Both the position numbers and the translations under genes were made by a program. Below are positions 39,404-47,770 of a stretch of 55,006 nucleotides of DNA, one piece after another. This DNA is from a virus. Positions within the stretch are counted from its first letter, which is position 1. Each line of letters opens with the position of its first letter. The notes below the pieces were generated by a model. The model was not told where the DNA came from, did no database searches, and was given only the letters and a program-made list of their open reading frames with translations. Where the stretch lies: the IMG/VR virus record IMGVR_UViG_3300010430_000053, positions 1 through 55,006 of that record; one strand, given 5' to 3'.

Positions 39404-39559
39404 ATGTTAGATGCATTTTTTGGTGGAATGCTTGCCATGCTCGTTATTTGTTGTAGTCTCCTTATTGCTATTCTGGGTGGTGAGAAAGACGAATGCAAGA
39501 AACAGAACAACGTTTACAAATGTGAACGTATCTATGTACCAGTTGGGAGTGACAAATGA
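39404..39559 (+). CDS. Small membrane protein with Cys-rich tail
   Basis: A 51-aa protein: one transmembrane segment (about residues 6-26, GGMLAMLVICCSLLIAILGG) and a tail with two Cys (DECKKQNNVYKCERIYVP). AAGAGGAG site. Overlaps the next gene by 4 bp. Possibly a periplasmic-facing protein. Confidence 0.65.
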   Translation: MLDAFFGGMLAMLVICCSLLIAILGGEKDECKKQNNVYKCERIYVPVGSDK

Positions 39560-39780
39560 CACAGATTAAAGATATCGTAGGACGTGAGATTAAGCAAGGT
39601 GACACAGTAGTTGCTATGGCTTGGGGTTGGACTAGTATTATGAAAGAGTATCAGGTTACAGGCTTCACTGGTGGAGGTAACGTTAAGGTGTTAGGTTCAC
39701 AGACCTACTCTAATAACTTCACCGTTGAGATTAAAACTTGGGCAAGACCGGAAGAATGTGTAGTAGTAACTAAGGAGTGA
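39556..39780 (+). CDS. Small hypothetical protein
   Basis: A 74-aa beta-rich protein (IVGREIKQGDTVVAMAWGWT, then VKVLGSQTYSNNFTVEIKTW), possibly a small SH3-like fold. Not recognised. Confidence 0.6.
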   Translation: MTQIKDIVGREIKQGDTVVAMAWGWTSIMKEYQVTGFTGGGNVKVLGSQTYSNNFTVEIKTWARPEECVVVTKE

Positions 39781-39783
39781 CAT

Positions 39784-40161
39784 ATGACACCATTAATGTG
39801 TTTAGCTGTTGCTATCTTCTTTGAAGCTGGTATAGAAGATGTTCAAGGTAAGGAAGCTGTAGCTTCTGTGATACTTAACAGGGCCTCTGATGAGAGGTAC
39901 CCTAACGATATCTGTTCTGTTGTCTTTGAGGATAAACAATTCAGCTTTACACATGATGGTAAGTCTGATAAGCTACCTACAGGGGAATTGGCAGAAGAAT
40001 CAATGACTGTAGCAAAAGAAGCCCTTCGGGGGAATATAGCCGTGAATACGTCTACCCACTACCATGCTGATTATGTCAGCCCAGAATGGGCTAAAGTGTT
40101 CACATTTGATGGGAAGGTAGGAAAGCATTTGTTCTATACTAATGAGACTCCCTACCGTTAA
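39784..40161 (+). CDS. SleB-like cell wall hydrolase
   Basis: A 125-aa protein of the Hydrolase_2/SleB family. The catalytic-type Glu14 lies in LAVAIFFEAGIEDVQGKEAV, followed by VILNRASDERYPNDICSVVF, FSFTHDGKSDK and STHYHADYVSPEWAK. These enzymes cut peptidoglycan glycan strands. No signal peptide is seen, and it lies among early genes, far from the endolysin (53964..54431). A role in wall modification is plausible. Confidence 0.85.
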   Translation: MTPLMCLAVAIFFEAGIEDVQGKEAVASVILNRASDERYPNDICSVVFEDKQFSFTHDGKSDKLPTGELAEESMTVAKEALRGNIAVNTSTHYHADYVSPEWAKVFTFDGKVGKHLFYTNETPYR

Positions 40162-40176
40162 ACGGAGGGAAGAAGT

Positions 40177-40236
40177 ATGGAGTGGGTGATTATCATCATT
40201 GCTATCATAGTGCTTGTTGTGCTAGCAGATAAATAA
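40177..40236 (+). CDS. Membrane micropeptide
   Basis: A 19-aa peptide (MEWVIIIIAIIVLVVLADK), a single transmembrane helix, with GGAGGG nine bases upstream. Probably a small membrane-active peptide. Confidence 0.5.
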   Translation: MEWVIIIIAIIVLVVLADK

Positions 40237-40247
40237 AGGAGTGTGTT

Positions 40248-40499
40248 ATGTACGGTTATGAGTATGACATTGATTTCTACTCAAATGACTTTCAGATTGA
40301 CCTAATGGTTACAGCAGAGATGGTAGACCATGGTGTCTACAATAAAGGCAAGGACTACTTTGATATCATCTCTGACCCTGAATTCAAAGTTACTCGTGTG
40401 GCTGACTCTGAGGATAATCTGAAAGAACTGTCAAAAGAAGAACTTCGGCGTGTAACTGAGGTGTTTTGTAATATCTACTGGGCTGAGATCCGGTACTAA
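40248..40499 (+). CDS. Hypothetical acidic protein
   Basis: An 83-aa acidic protein (YEYDIDFYSNDFQIDLMVTA, then SEDNLKELSKEELRRVTEVF). Not recognised. Confidence 0.6.
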   Translation: MYGYEYDIDFYSNDFQIDLMVTAEMVDHGVYNKGKDYFDIISDPEFKVTRVADSEDNLKELSKEELRRVTEVFCNIYWAEIRY

Positions 40500-40517
40500 T
40501 AAAGAAAAGGTGCTATA

Positions 40518-41087
40518 ATGAATTCACCCTTCACTACAGAAGAAGTCCTAAGTAAAGCAAAACGTCTTTCGGCTAAATATAGAGGTAACAGTAACAAGGA
40601 AGACCTGCAACAAGAAGCACTGTTGGCTTATTATGAAGCTCTAGATAAAGGTATTACAGATCAAGGGCGTCTAATCACTGAGATGCGTAAAGCTATGTAT
40701 CACTCAGTAAAGACACAAGATAAACCTACAAAACTACCTAAGGGTGGAAATATCTACAGGCTCACTAAGGAACTACCCAAAGAAGAGTTTGATAAACTTA
40801 ATGAAACCCAGAAACGTATCTACCTAGCCTTGCAAGAGAATATGATTGATTTTGATGAGGTAGCCGAAATGCTATCGTCTAAAGCTATACCTGTAGAGGA
40901 TGCAGTAGCTGTACGTCAAGTGTTTGACACTGTTCTTACAGCTAAAGAGCAATTGATTGTAGTAGGTGTAGTTCTCCAAGAGAAAACTGTACGAGAGATG
41001 GCTAAAGAGCTTGACACCAGTTACCAATGGGTTCATAAAGTAAAAGAAGATGCACTAGATAAACTGAAGGAGGCGCTGGATGTCTGA
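40518..41087 (+). CDS. RNA polymerase sigma factor-like protein
   Basis: A 189-aa protein with a region 2-like start (RGNSNKEDLQQEALLAYYEA, about residues 22-41) and a region 4-like helix-turn-helix end (LTAKEQLIVVGVVLQEKTVR then EMAKELDTSYQWVHKVKEDA, about 140-180). It could redirect host RNA polymerase to phage promoters. If so it may read promoters lacking a -35 box, such as the one before the tail chaperone. Overlaps the primase gene by 8 bp. Confidence 0.75.
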   Translation: MNSPFTTEEVLSKAKRLSAKYRGNSNKEDLQQEALLAYYEALDKGITDQGRLITEMRKAMYHSVKTQDKPTKLPKGGNIYRLTKELPKEEFDKLNETQKRIYLALQENMIDFDEVAEMLSSKAIPVEDAVAVRQVFDTVLTAKEQLIVVGVVLQEKTVREMAKELDTSYQWVHKVKEDALDKLKEALDV

Positions 41088-42813
41088 AGTATCTCATCTA
41101 CCATGTCCTGATCAAGAGGGATGTGGTAGTAGCGATGGTTACTCCTTTAATACAGAGAAAGAAGTAGGTAAATGTTTCGTTTGTGACTTGCATACTTCTG
41201 TATTTAAAGGTAAACTATATGGTAAGAGTGGAAAACATGGTAAGAACCGTGTACTAGGAGAGGTAGAAGATATGGACGGAGATCTATTTGATGTAGGTGA
41301 TACTACTTCAGTTAATACTAAAGAAGTAACTAAGGTTACTACTGGTGGTGTGTATAAGCCCATGCGAGGCATCAAAAGCTCAACTATGGATTTGTATGGT
41401 GTTAAGACTTACCCTAATGTTGAATGGTATGAACGTAAGACTAAAACTTCAGGTAAATCTGAAGAAATTCGTTTCCCTTACCCTAATGGCACAGAGAAAT
41501 ACCGCCGCCTTGACCTAGAGAAAGATCATAAAGCTCACTTCAGTAAAAGTGAAGGTACTCTTACCGAGTTCTTTGGTATGGACTTGTTTCCTGCTGGTTC
41601 CTCTCGTAACGTTACTATTGTAGAAGGTGAGTTTGATGCTATGGCAGCTTACCAGATGCTTGCTACGAGCAACTACACAAACCCTGTGGTATCTCTACCT
41701 AATGCTACACCTAATGGTAAACTGTGGAAGAACTGTGAGAACTGGCTAGGCTCTTTTGATAAGATCATTCTGTCTCTAGATAGTGATGGAAAAGCGGATC
41801 ATGTAGCTGAAACTTTGTTTGACATGTTCCCTGATAAAGTCTACACTATGGATCATGGTAAGTATAAAGATGCTAATGACTTCTTGGTTGATAATGAAGG
41901 GGCAGCTTACCGTAGTGCTTGGTGGAAACCTCGTAAGTTCTCTCCTGCTGGTTTCACTGCTGGTACTGAAGATTGGACTAAAGCTATCACTGAGGAATCT
42001 CCTTATGAGTATGTGGAGACACCTATTCAGGAGTTCAACAAGGTAGCAAGAGGGCTAGTTAAAGGTGGTTTGACTATCATTAAAGCCCCACCGGGTACAG
42101 GTAAGAGTAGTCTCCTTCGTATGCTACAGCATGACCTCGTGATGAACCACAAGAAGACTGTAGGCGCTCTTATGATGGAAGAAATGAAGTCTACTACCGG
42201 TCGAGCTATGGCTACATATCAGTTGGGTGTTAACGTAAATACTCAAGAAGATGCTGAGGATAATGGTGTATCCGAAGATAAGGTTATTGAGGCAGTCACA
42301 CAAGTTGTAGCTGATGAACGGTTTATCTCTTTTGATATTAACCCTCAAGACCCTATCCAAGATTGCCTTAAGCAATGTAAGTTTGCTGTTAGTGTTTATA
42401 ATGCTGAGTTCATCTTCATTGACCACCTACAACGTCTAGCTTACCTTAGTGGTACAGAAGGTGCTACAGCATCCTTGACAGAGCTTGGGGTTAAGCTTAC
42501 AGAGTTTGCTAAGCGTAAGGGTATCGGTATCGTATGTATCTCTCACGTTAACTCTGATGGTAAGACTAAGTATGCTTCCTCTATTGAAGAAGAGGCTATT
42601 GTACTTGTCGAACTGGAACGAGATAAAATGTCGGATGATCCTGTAGAGAAGAACACTACGTATCTTACTGTAGGTAAAAATCGACCTTTTGCTCTTACTG
42701 GTCCTGCTGGGGCCTTGACATATGATGCAGAAACGACTATTGTATCTGAGAAGACGTTCAAAGGTGGTGATACTCCTGTCTATGACAAGGGTTCTGACCC
42801 TTTTGATGTGTAA
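41080..42813 (+). CDS. Primase-helicase (T7 gp4-like)
   Basis: A 577-aa fusion that primes lagging-strand synthesis and unwinds the fork. Zinc finger CPDQEGCGSSDGYSF..CFVCDLH at residues 8-36, TOPRIM motif VEGEFDAMAAYQ at about 181-192 with the LSLDSDGKAD aspartates after it, then a RecA-like helicase with Walker A PPGTGKSSLLR at about 338-348 and Walker B EFIFIDHLQRL. Co-located with the DNA polymerase, as in T7-like modules. Confidence 0.95.
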   Translation: MSEVSHLPCPDQEGCGSSDGYSFNTEKEVGKCFVCDLHTSVFKGKLYGKSGKHGKNRVLGEVEDMDGDLFDVGDTTSVNTKEVTKVTTGGVYKPMRGIKSSTMDLYGVKTYPNVEWYERKTKTSGKSEEIRFPYPNGTEKYRRLDLEKDHKAHFSKSEGTLTEFFGMDLFPAGSSRNVTIVEGEFDAMAAYQMLATSNYTNPVVSLPNATPNGKLWKNCENWLGSFDKIILSLDSDGKADHVAETLFDMFPDKVYTMDHGKYKDANDFLVDNEGAAYRSAWWKPRKFSPAGFTAGTEDWTKAITEESPYEYVETPIQEFNKVARGLVKGGLTIIKAPPGTGKSSLLRMLQHDLVMNHKKTVGALMMEEMKSTTGRAMATYQLGVNVNTQEDAEDNGVSEDKVIEAVTQVVADERFISFDINPQDPIQDCLKQCKFAVSVYNAEFIFIDHLQRLAYLSGTEGATASLTELGVKLTEFAKRKGIGIVCISHVNSDGKTKYASSIEEEAIVLVELERDKMSDDPVEKNTTYLTVGKNRPFALTGPAGALTYDAETTIVSEKTFKGGDTPVYDKGSDPFDV

Positions 42814-42837
42814 CTTGTGATTAAGGAGCTATTTATA

Positions 42838-42882
42838 TGAATACTAGAGAGAAACTAGGGTTGTCTATTCTTAATAAGTAAG
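42838..42882 (+). CDS. Very short ORF before the tRNA
   Basis: Fourteen codons (MNTREKLGLSILNK) behind AAGGAGC. Possibly a leader peptide for the polymerase gene; weak support. Confidence 0.25.
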
Positions 42883-42883
42883 G

Positions 42884-42912
42884 TTGACAAAGGTTTAGAA
42901 GTGTAGTGTAAT
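42884..42912 (+). promoter_or_regulatory. Promoter overlapping the tRNA, for DNA polymerase
   Basis: TTGACA (42884), 17 bp, TGTAAT (42907). The -10 box lies inside the tRNA gene's D-arm, so a transcript started here would lack the tRNA 5' end and serve the polymerase gene. Confidence 0.55.
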
Positions 42913-42972
42913 GGTGGCACTCGGCGCTCATAACGCTTGCAGAGTAGGGTTCGATTCCCTCCACTTCCACCA
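42897..42972 (+). tRNA. tRNA-Met-type (CAU), position 1-72 mismatched
   Basis: The only plus-strand tRNA. Loop CTCATAA gives CAU, T-loop TTCGATT, acceptor pairs 2-71 to 7-66 with A1-C72 unpaired as in initiators, A73 and encoded CCA. Lies between primase-helicase and polymerase. Confidence 0.88.
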
Positions 42973-42991
42973 GTAACAAAGGAGGTAACGT

Positions 42992-44899
42992 ATGAAACAC
43001 AAGGAAATCATCTTTGATATTGAGGCAGATGATCTGCTTCCGGGTGTATCTAAGATGCATGTGGTATCTTGGCAGGAACGTTTGGATGAAGGCCCAGTGT
43101 CTTCACCAGACCCACAGTCTTTCGATTTGGTAGAAGACTGTGACCTACTGATTGGCCACTTCATCATTGGTTATGACCTTCCAGCTATTGAGAAGTTGTT
43201 TGGTCGTAAGCTTAAGCCTAAGGTGTTGATCGTAGATACTTTGATCCTCTCTTGGTATCTTGATCCTGAACGTAGTTCTTATGGTCTTGAATCTTATGGT
43301 GAGTCTTTTGGTATTTCTAAACCTAAGATCAAGAGTTGGAAAGACTTGACATATGAAGATTATAAACATCGTTGTGAAGAGGATGTTAAGATCAACACCC
43401 GCCAGTGGAAAAGGTGTCGAGCTAAACTAGTAGCCCTTTATGGTACAGATGAACACGGGAACCTCTCTAAAGATGCCCTTAAACTCATCCGTTATCTGGG
43501 GTTCAAACTACAATGTGCCTTTAATACAGAACAACACGGTATCCGTCTAGACTATAATTCTGCTGTATCCCTCCGTGACAAATTGGCTGAGCTTAAGGAT
43601 GTTAAAGAAGTAGAACTTGCTAAGGCTATGCCAAAACATGCCTTGACAAAACGGATAACTAAGCCTAAGAATATCTACAAGAAGGATGAGACACTATCTG
43701 AGGCTGGTAAACGGTGGTTTGCTAACCTAGAGAAAGCTAAACTACCCAAAACTACTGAGATCCCTTTCAATGTAGTTTATGACTATGAGCAAGGTAATCC
43801 GGGGTCACATCCTCAGATTAAAGACTGGTTGTTCTCTCTTGGGTGGGAACCTTGTACTTTTGATTACAAGAAAGACAGTCAAGGGAATGACAAGAAGGTT
43901 CCTCAGGTCCGTAAGGATGGTGAGCTTACGCCTAGTGTAACTAAACTTATTGATAAAGACCCTGCTATTGAGCAGCTTGAGGGTTTGACTATCATTACAC
44001 ATCGTCTGGGTGTTGTACAAGGTTTCCTTGATATGGCTGAACTGGTTGAAGGTAATTGGATCGTCCGTAGTCGTATTGATGGTCTTACGAATACATTCCG
44101 GTTTAAGCATAGGAAACCTATTGCCAACCTTCCGGGTGTAGATAAACCTTATGGTAAGGAGATCCGTTCACTACTACTAGCACCTGATGATGATCATGTG
44201 TTGATTGGGTCTGATATGGTTTCTCTTGAGGATACCACTAAAAGACACTATATGATGCCTTATGACCCTGATTATGTGGCTGAAATGTCTGTAGAAGGCT
44301 TTGACCCTCACTTGAACCTAGCACAGTTTGCTGGGGCTTGTACTCAAGATGAGATTGATGAGTATAACCTTGGAGTGCCTTCTGTTGTAGCTAAGCTTAA
44401 ACCTCTTCGTAAAGGTTTTAAAGCTGCTAACTACTCTTGTGTTTATGGTGTAGGTAAGGTAACTATGAATAGACAGACAGGTATCCCTATTAAGGAAGCT
44501 GAGGCTCTAATTAAGGCTTACTGGGATCGTAACTGGTCTATCAAGAAGGTAGGTACTACACAGACCACTAAGACCCTTAAGGATGGCTCTCTGTGGGTCT
44601 TGAACCCTGTATCTGGCTTCTGGATGTCTCTACGTAACTACAAAGATGTCTTTAGTACACTTAATCAGAGTACAGGTGTTTTTGTGTTTGACACTTGGCT
44701 TGCTTATGTGTTAGAAGAAGGTCTACCGGTTATCATGCAGTACCATGATGAATTTCTTGGGTACATTCTTAAAGGTGAGACTCAGGAAGCTCAAACTAAA
44801 GTGGATGCAGCCACGGTTAAAATGAATGAGGCCCTACGACTGAATGTTGATGTAGGTTCTGATACTCAGTTTGGTAATAATTATTCTGATTGCCACTAG
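42992..44899 (+). CDS. DNA polymerase, family A (T7-like)
   Basis: A 635-aa replicative polymerase with an N-terminal 3'-5' exonuclease (FDIEADD, Asp9/Glu11; later DLLIGHFIIGYDLPAIEKLF and CEEDVKINTRQW). Motif A is LIGSDMVSLEDT, motif B is RKGFKAANYSCVYG with Tyr at the position of E. coli Phe762, and motif C is QYHDEF. It probably uses host thioredoxin or none; no thioredoxin gene was seen. AGGAGG precedes the ATG. Confidence 0.96.
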   Translation: MKHKEIIFDIEADDLLPGVSKMHVVSWQERLDEGPVSSPDPQSFDLVEDCDLLIGHFIIGYDLPAIEKLFGRKLKPKVLIVDTLILSWYLDPERSSYGLESYGESFGISKPKIKSWKDLTYEDYKHRCEEDVKINTRQWKRCRAKLVALYGTDEHGNLSKDALKLIRYLGFKLQCAFNTEQHGIRLDYNSAVSLRDKLAELKDVKEVELAKAMPKHALTKRITKPKNIYKKDETLSEAGKRWFANLEKAKLPKTTEIPFNVVYDYEQGNPGSHPQIKDWLFSLGWEPCTFDYKKDSQGNDKKVPQVRKDGELTPSVTKLIDKDPAIEQLEGLTIITHRLGVVQGFLDMAELVEGNWIVRSRIDGLTNTFRFKHRKPIANLPGVDKPYGKEIRSLLLAPDDDHVLIGSDMVSLEDTTKRHYMMPYDPDYVAEMSVEGFDPHLNLAQFAGACTQDEIDEYNLGVPSVVAKLKPLRKGFKAANYSCVYGVGKVTMNRQTGIPIKEAEALIKAYWDRNWSIKKVGTTQTTKTLKDGSLWVLNPVSGFWMSLRNYKDVFSTLNQSTGVFVFDTWLAYVLEEGLPVIMQYHDEFLGYILKGETQEAQTKVDAATVKMNEALRLNVDVGSDTQFGNNYSDCH

Positions 44900-44916
44900 T
44901 AACAAAGGAGTAACTT

Positions 44917-45126
44917 ATGAGTAACCTTAAACACCAAACACCAGAAGAACTAAGGAAAACCTTAGAGTGGTGTAAAGCTTGTAAAGATGAACATAAGGCT
45001 TTTTGGTTGTATAAAGAGAAACAAGCGCATAATCTTCTGGAAGAAGTTATGGAACACCGAAGGCTATGGCATAACATAGGTCAAAAAGAAGCTTGGGCAA
45101 GGAAATATCTTGCTGAAAAGACTTAA
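44917..45126 (+). CDS. Small charged hypothetical protein
   Basis: A 69-aa helical protein (TPEELRKTLEWCKACKDEHK, then KEKQAHNLLEEVMEHRRLWH). Not recognised. Confidence 0.6.
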   Translation: MSNLKHQTPEELRKTLEWCKACKDEHKAFWLYKEKQAHNLLEEVMEHRRLWHNIGQKEAWARKYLAEKT

Positions 45127-45146
45127 TTAAAACAACAATACTCCCT

Positions 45147-45189
45147 TGACAAATGGTGGAATAGGGAGTATATACATACGTACCACCAG
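45147..45189 (+). promoter_or_regulatory. Strong dyad promoter for the SSB gene
   Basis: TTGACA, 17 bp, TATATA, with the GGGAG-TATATA-CATA context shared with minus-strand promoters at 20615, 25110 and 25510. Six-bp arms TGGTGG and CCACCA enclose the -10 box. Confidence 0.85.
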
Positions 45190-45230
45190 ATAAAACTACT
45201 ACTGTTTCACTATATAAGGAGAAATGAAAC

Positions 45231-45779
45231 ATGGCTAACTTTGATTTTAAAATGACTCTGGAATACGCTAAAGTCTTCAAAGAGAATGCAGACTATGGTG
45301 ACGAGAATGCTCCAGCGAAATCTGTACAAGGCTCTATTGCACGTAAAGGTGGTCACGCCATCGTTAATGCTTACTTTGATTCCGATGCAGATATGGACAA
45401 GCTGATTGCATCTGGTCTGGATCTTAAACCTATGGGTCATGATCGTATTCTGGAGGGTAATTCTGAGTATGGTAATGGTCAGTTTATTAAACTGAAGCGT
45501 AATATTGAGAGTAACGAGATGACCTTTACAAACAAAGGTAAAGAGGTTACTGTAGAGTACGGCCTGCCACCTAAGGTTATCGACCTTCGTGACCCTGAGA
45601 CTAAACGTCTGTGGAACTACAGTGAAGATGGTGAGCTTGGTAATGGCACTAAGGCTATCGTCCGGTTCTCTACCTACTCTAATGGCTCTGGTGTCCGGTT
45701 GGAAGCTATTGCTGTTACCGAACTAGTCGAATGGGTACAAGAAGATAAGTCTGAATATGCAGACGTCTGGGATGTGTAA
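45231..45779 (+). CDS. Single-stranded DNA-binding protein (T7 gp2.5-like)
   Basis: A 182-aa protein with an OB-fold-like body (ANFDFKMTLEYAKVFKENAD; VKAIVRFSTYSNGSGVRLEAI-type strand region near 140-160) and an acidic C-terminal tail (EWVQEDKSEYADVWDV) that in gp2.5 contacts polymerase and helicase. The strong promoter upstream fits the need for high SSB levels. Starts behind AAGGAGAAATG at 45231. Confidence 0.85.
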   Translation: MANFDFKMTLEYAKVFKENADYGDENAPAKSVQGSIARKGGHAIVNAYFDSDADMDKLIASGLDLKPMGHDRILEGNSEYGNGQFIKLKRNIESNEMTFTNKGKEVTVEYGLPPKVIDLRDPETKRLWNYSEDGELGNGTKAIVRFSTYSNGSGVRLEAIAVTELVEWVQEDKSEYADVWDV

Positions 45780-45781
45780 TT

Positions 45782-46015
45782 ATGGAGATCTTTAAAGATA
45801 TTTCTGTAGTTGTCCTTAGTATCATGGCAGGGATTGGAATTGTGCTTCTGGCACTCTTCCTAACCTTCTGTGTAGGTTGGCTTGTTGGTTGGGGTGTAGT
45901 TTGGTTTATCCCAGCACTTGGACTTTGGACTACAACTACACTAGGGGTGACATTCCCGTTTCTCTTTGGTGTACTGTTTACAGCCCTTCGACTGTTGGTT
46001 GGAAGTTCCAAATGA
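45782..46015 (+). CDS. Small membrane protein
   Basis: A 77-aa protein with two predicted transmembrane segments (about residues 10-34 and 42-70: VVLSIMAGIGIVLLALFLTF, ALGLWTTTTLGVTFPFLFGV). Overlaps ThyX by 4 bp. Function unknown. Confidence 0.65.
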   Translation: MEIFKDISVVVLSIMAGIGIVLLALFLTFCVGWLVGWGVVWFIPALGLWTTTTLGVTFPFLFGVLFTALRLLVGSSK

Positions 46016-46851
46016 AAGCAACATATAAAGACCACATGGGAACTGACCTTAGTGTAGTTAATGCTGCTAGGGTTAGTTTTGGCAAAGAGTCCAATTGGGT
46101 GAACGTACATGCTGCATTTCGTGATGCTGGTGAATGGGATATTGTTAAAGAACTCTCCAAAGGTGACAAAGGGCTGATCCAATTCCTAGCTCGTGGGTGT
46201 ACCTCAGGTGACTGGGAAGACCTAGTAGCTACAGCCACAACAGAGAGGTGGGAAGACCATGTGGAGGAACTACTAAACCACATCCGAAAGATGCCTCCCC
46301 ACTGGACACCTTTTGCTCATACTGCTATTACTATACACTTGAAGATGCCTATCTTTGTAGCTAGACAGATCATGAAGTCTACAACAGGTATGGTCTATAA
46401 TGAGGTCTCTCGTAGGTATGTTGATGATGAACCTGAGTTCTATGTTCCTGAGGTTTGGAGGAAACGTGCAGACAACGTGAAGCAGGGTAGTGGAGAAGGT
46501 GAAGTCGTGATGCTCTGTCTACATGAGGACGGTTCGCAAGCCCGTGGCCTTCCTGCGATTGCTGACCGCAGCGGCACGGTTAAGTCATCCTACAGACGGG
46601 CTATGTTTGCCATGGATGAACTCTATCAGGAAATGCTCCGGTCTGACATTGCACCCGAGCAAGCCCGTATGGTTCTACCTCAGTCCATGTACACAGAGGT
46701 TATTGCTACAGGGAACCTTTACTCATGGGCTAACCTGTACGTCCAAAGGACTGATGCACATGCTCAGAGGGAGACACAAGAACTTGCCAAGCAGATTGGT
46801 GAGATTTGTCAACCGTTGTTTCCTGTGTCTTGGGAGGCACTAACACAATAG
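46012..46851 (+). CDS. thyX: Flavin-dependent thymidylate synthase ThyX
   Basis: A 279-aa enzyme that methylates dUMP to dTMP using folate and FAD. Key segments: MPIFVARQIMKSTTGMVYNE then VSRRYV (the ThyX motif, here with RQIMKST replacing RHRIAS), an SYRRAMFAMDELYQEMLRSD helix and QARMVLPQSMYTEVIATGNL near residue 215-235. The start at 46012 overlaps the previous gene by ATGA. The substituted motif (Gln for His) is worth noting. Works with the RNR, MazG and deaminase genes. Confidence 0.88.
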   Translation: MKATYKDHMGTDLSVVNAARVSFGKESNWVNVHAAFRDAGEWDIVKELSKGDKGLIQFLARGCTSGDWEDLVATATTERWEDHVEELLNHIRKMPPHWTPFAHTAITIHLKMPIFVARQIMKSTTGMVYNEVSRRYVDDEPEFYVPEVWRKRADNVKQGSGEGEVVMLCLHEDGSQARGLPAIADRSGTVKSSYRRAMFAMDELYQEMLRSDIAPEQARMVLPQSMYTEVIATGNLYSWANLYVQRTDAHAQRETQELAKQIGEICQPLFPVSWEALTQ

Positions 46852-46859
46852 GAGTAACT

Positions 46860-47582
46860 ATGGATAAACCAGAGTTAATCAAGAAAGTGTATATTGATGG
46901 GGATGTCTTGGCATACAGGGCATCCTTCTCAGCTACAGATAAACCCGTCTCCAAAGCTTACTCTAAAGTTGATGAACTGATGAGCTTCATCTTGAATTCA
47001 ACTGTACTTTTTAGTAATGGCAGTGATTATGAGAACTACTTGACAGGAGATAACAACTTCCGTTATGATGTTGGAGTGACACATGTATACAAAGGGAATA
47101 GAGGTGGGACTAAACCTGAACACTTACAAGCTTCTAGAGACTACCTGTGTGAACGTTGGAGAGGTGTAATCATTGAGGGTCAGGAAGCTGATGATCAAAT
47201 GGCTATTGAGGCAACTAAAGGGCCTCTAGGGGAAGTAGCCATTGCTTCTATTGATAAGGATATGCTACAAGTTCCCGGTTGGCACTTCAACTTTGGTAAG
47301 AATGAATGGCATTATTCAGACCAAGAATATGCAACTAGGTTCTTCTACACACAGCTGTTGACAGGAGACAATGTTGATAATATCATAGGTTTGTGGAGAG
47401 TGGGTCCAGCTAAAGCTAATAAAATCTTAGGTGATTCTACAGATGAACTTGAGTTGTACCAGAAGTGCTTAGAGGCTTATGATAATGATGCAGATAGAGT
47501 ATTAGAGAATGCTAGGCTGCTTTGGCTTAGACGTTATGAGGGTCAGATGTGGACCCCACCAGTAGAAAAGGATACAAAATGA
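46860..47582 (+). CDS. 5'-3' exonuclease (T7 gp6-like)
   Basis: A 240-aa PIN/FEN-type nuclease. Catalytic acidic motifs: YIDGDVLAYRASF, IEGQEADDQMAIEA, ASIDKDMLQVPGWHF and TGDNVDNIIGLWRVGPAKAN (helix-hairpin-helix). It degrades host DNA and processes primers and recombination ends. The ATG at 46860 has GGAGTAACT upstream; an earlier in-frame ATG overlaps ThyX and is less likely. Confidence 0.92.
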   Translation: MDKPELIKKVYIDGDVLAYRASFSATDKPVSKAYSKVDELMSFILNSTVLFSNGSDYENYLTGDNNFRYDVGVTHVYKGNRGGTKPEHLQASRDYLCERWRGVIIEGQEADDQMAIEATKGPLGEVAIASIDKDMLQVPGWHFNFGKNEWHYSDQEYATRFFYTQLLTGDNVDNIIGLWRVGPAKANKILGDSTDELELYQKCLEAYDNDADRVLENARLLWLRRYEGQMWTPPVEKDTK

Positions 47583-47770
47583 AGATCAAAGTTACCATCG
47601 AAGACAATGAATCAGGTAAAGTTACTCAAGTAGAAAAAGACTGTGATGGGTTCTTGACAGATGTATCAGGAGTGTTTACTGATGTTGTATCAGCAGCTTA
47701 TGGTTACCCTGTCCACGTAGTTACAGTAACTGAGTTTGCTGCTTGGGACCGTGAAGGTGTAGTTGAGTAA
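47579..47770 (+). CDS. Small hypothetical protein
   Basis: A 63-aa acidic protein (MKIKVTIEDNESGKVTQVEK, then DVVSAAYGYPVHVVTVTEFA). Overlaps the exonuclease by 4 bp and endonuclease I by one base. Not recognised. Confidence 0.6.
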   Translation: MKIKVTIEDNESGKVTQVEKDCDGFLTDVSGVFTDVVSAAYGYPVHVVTVTEFAAWDREGVVE

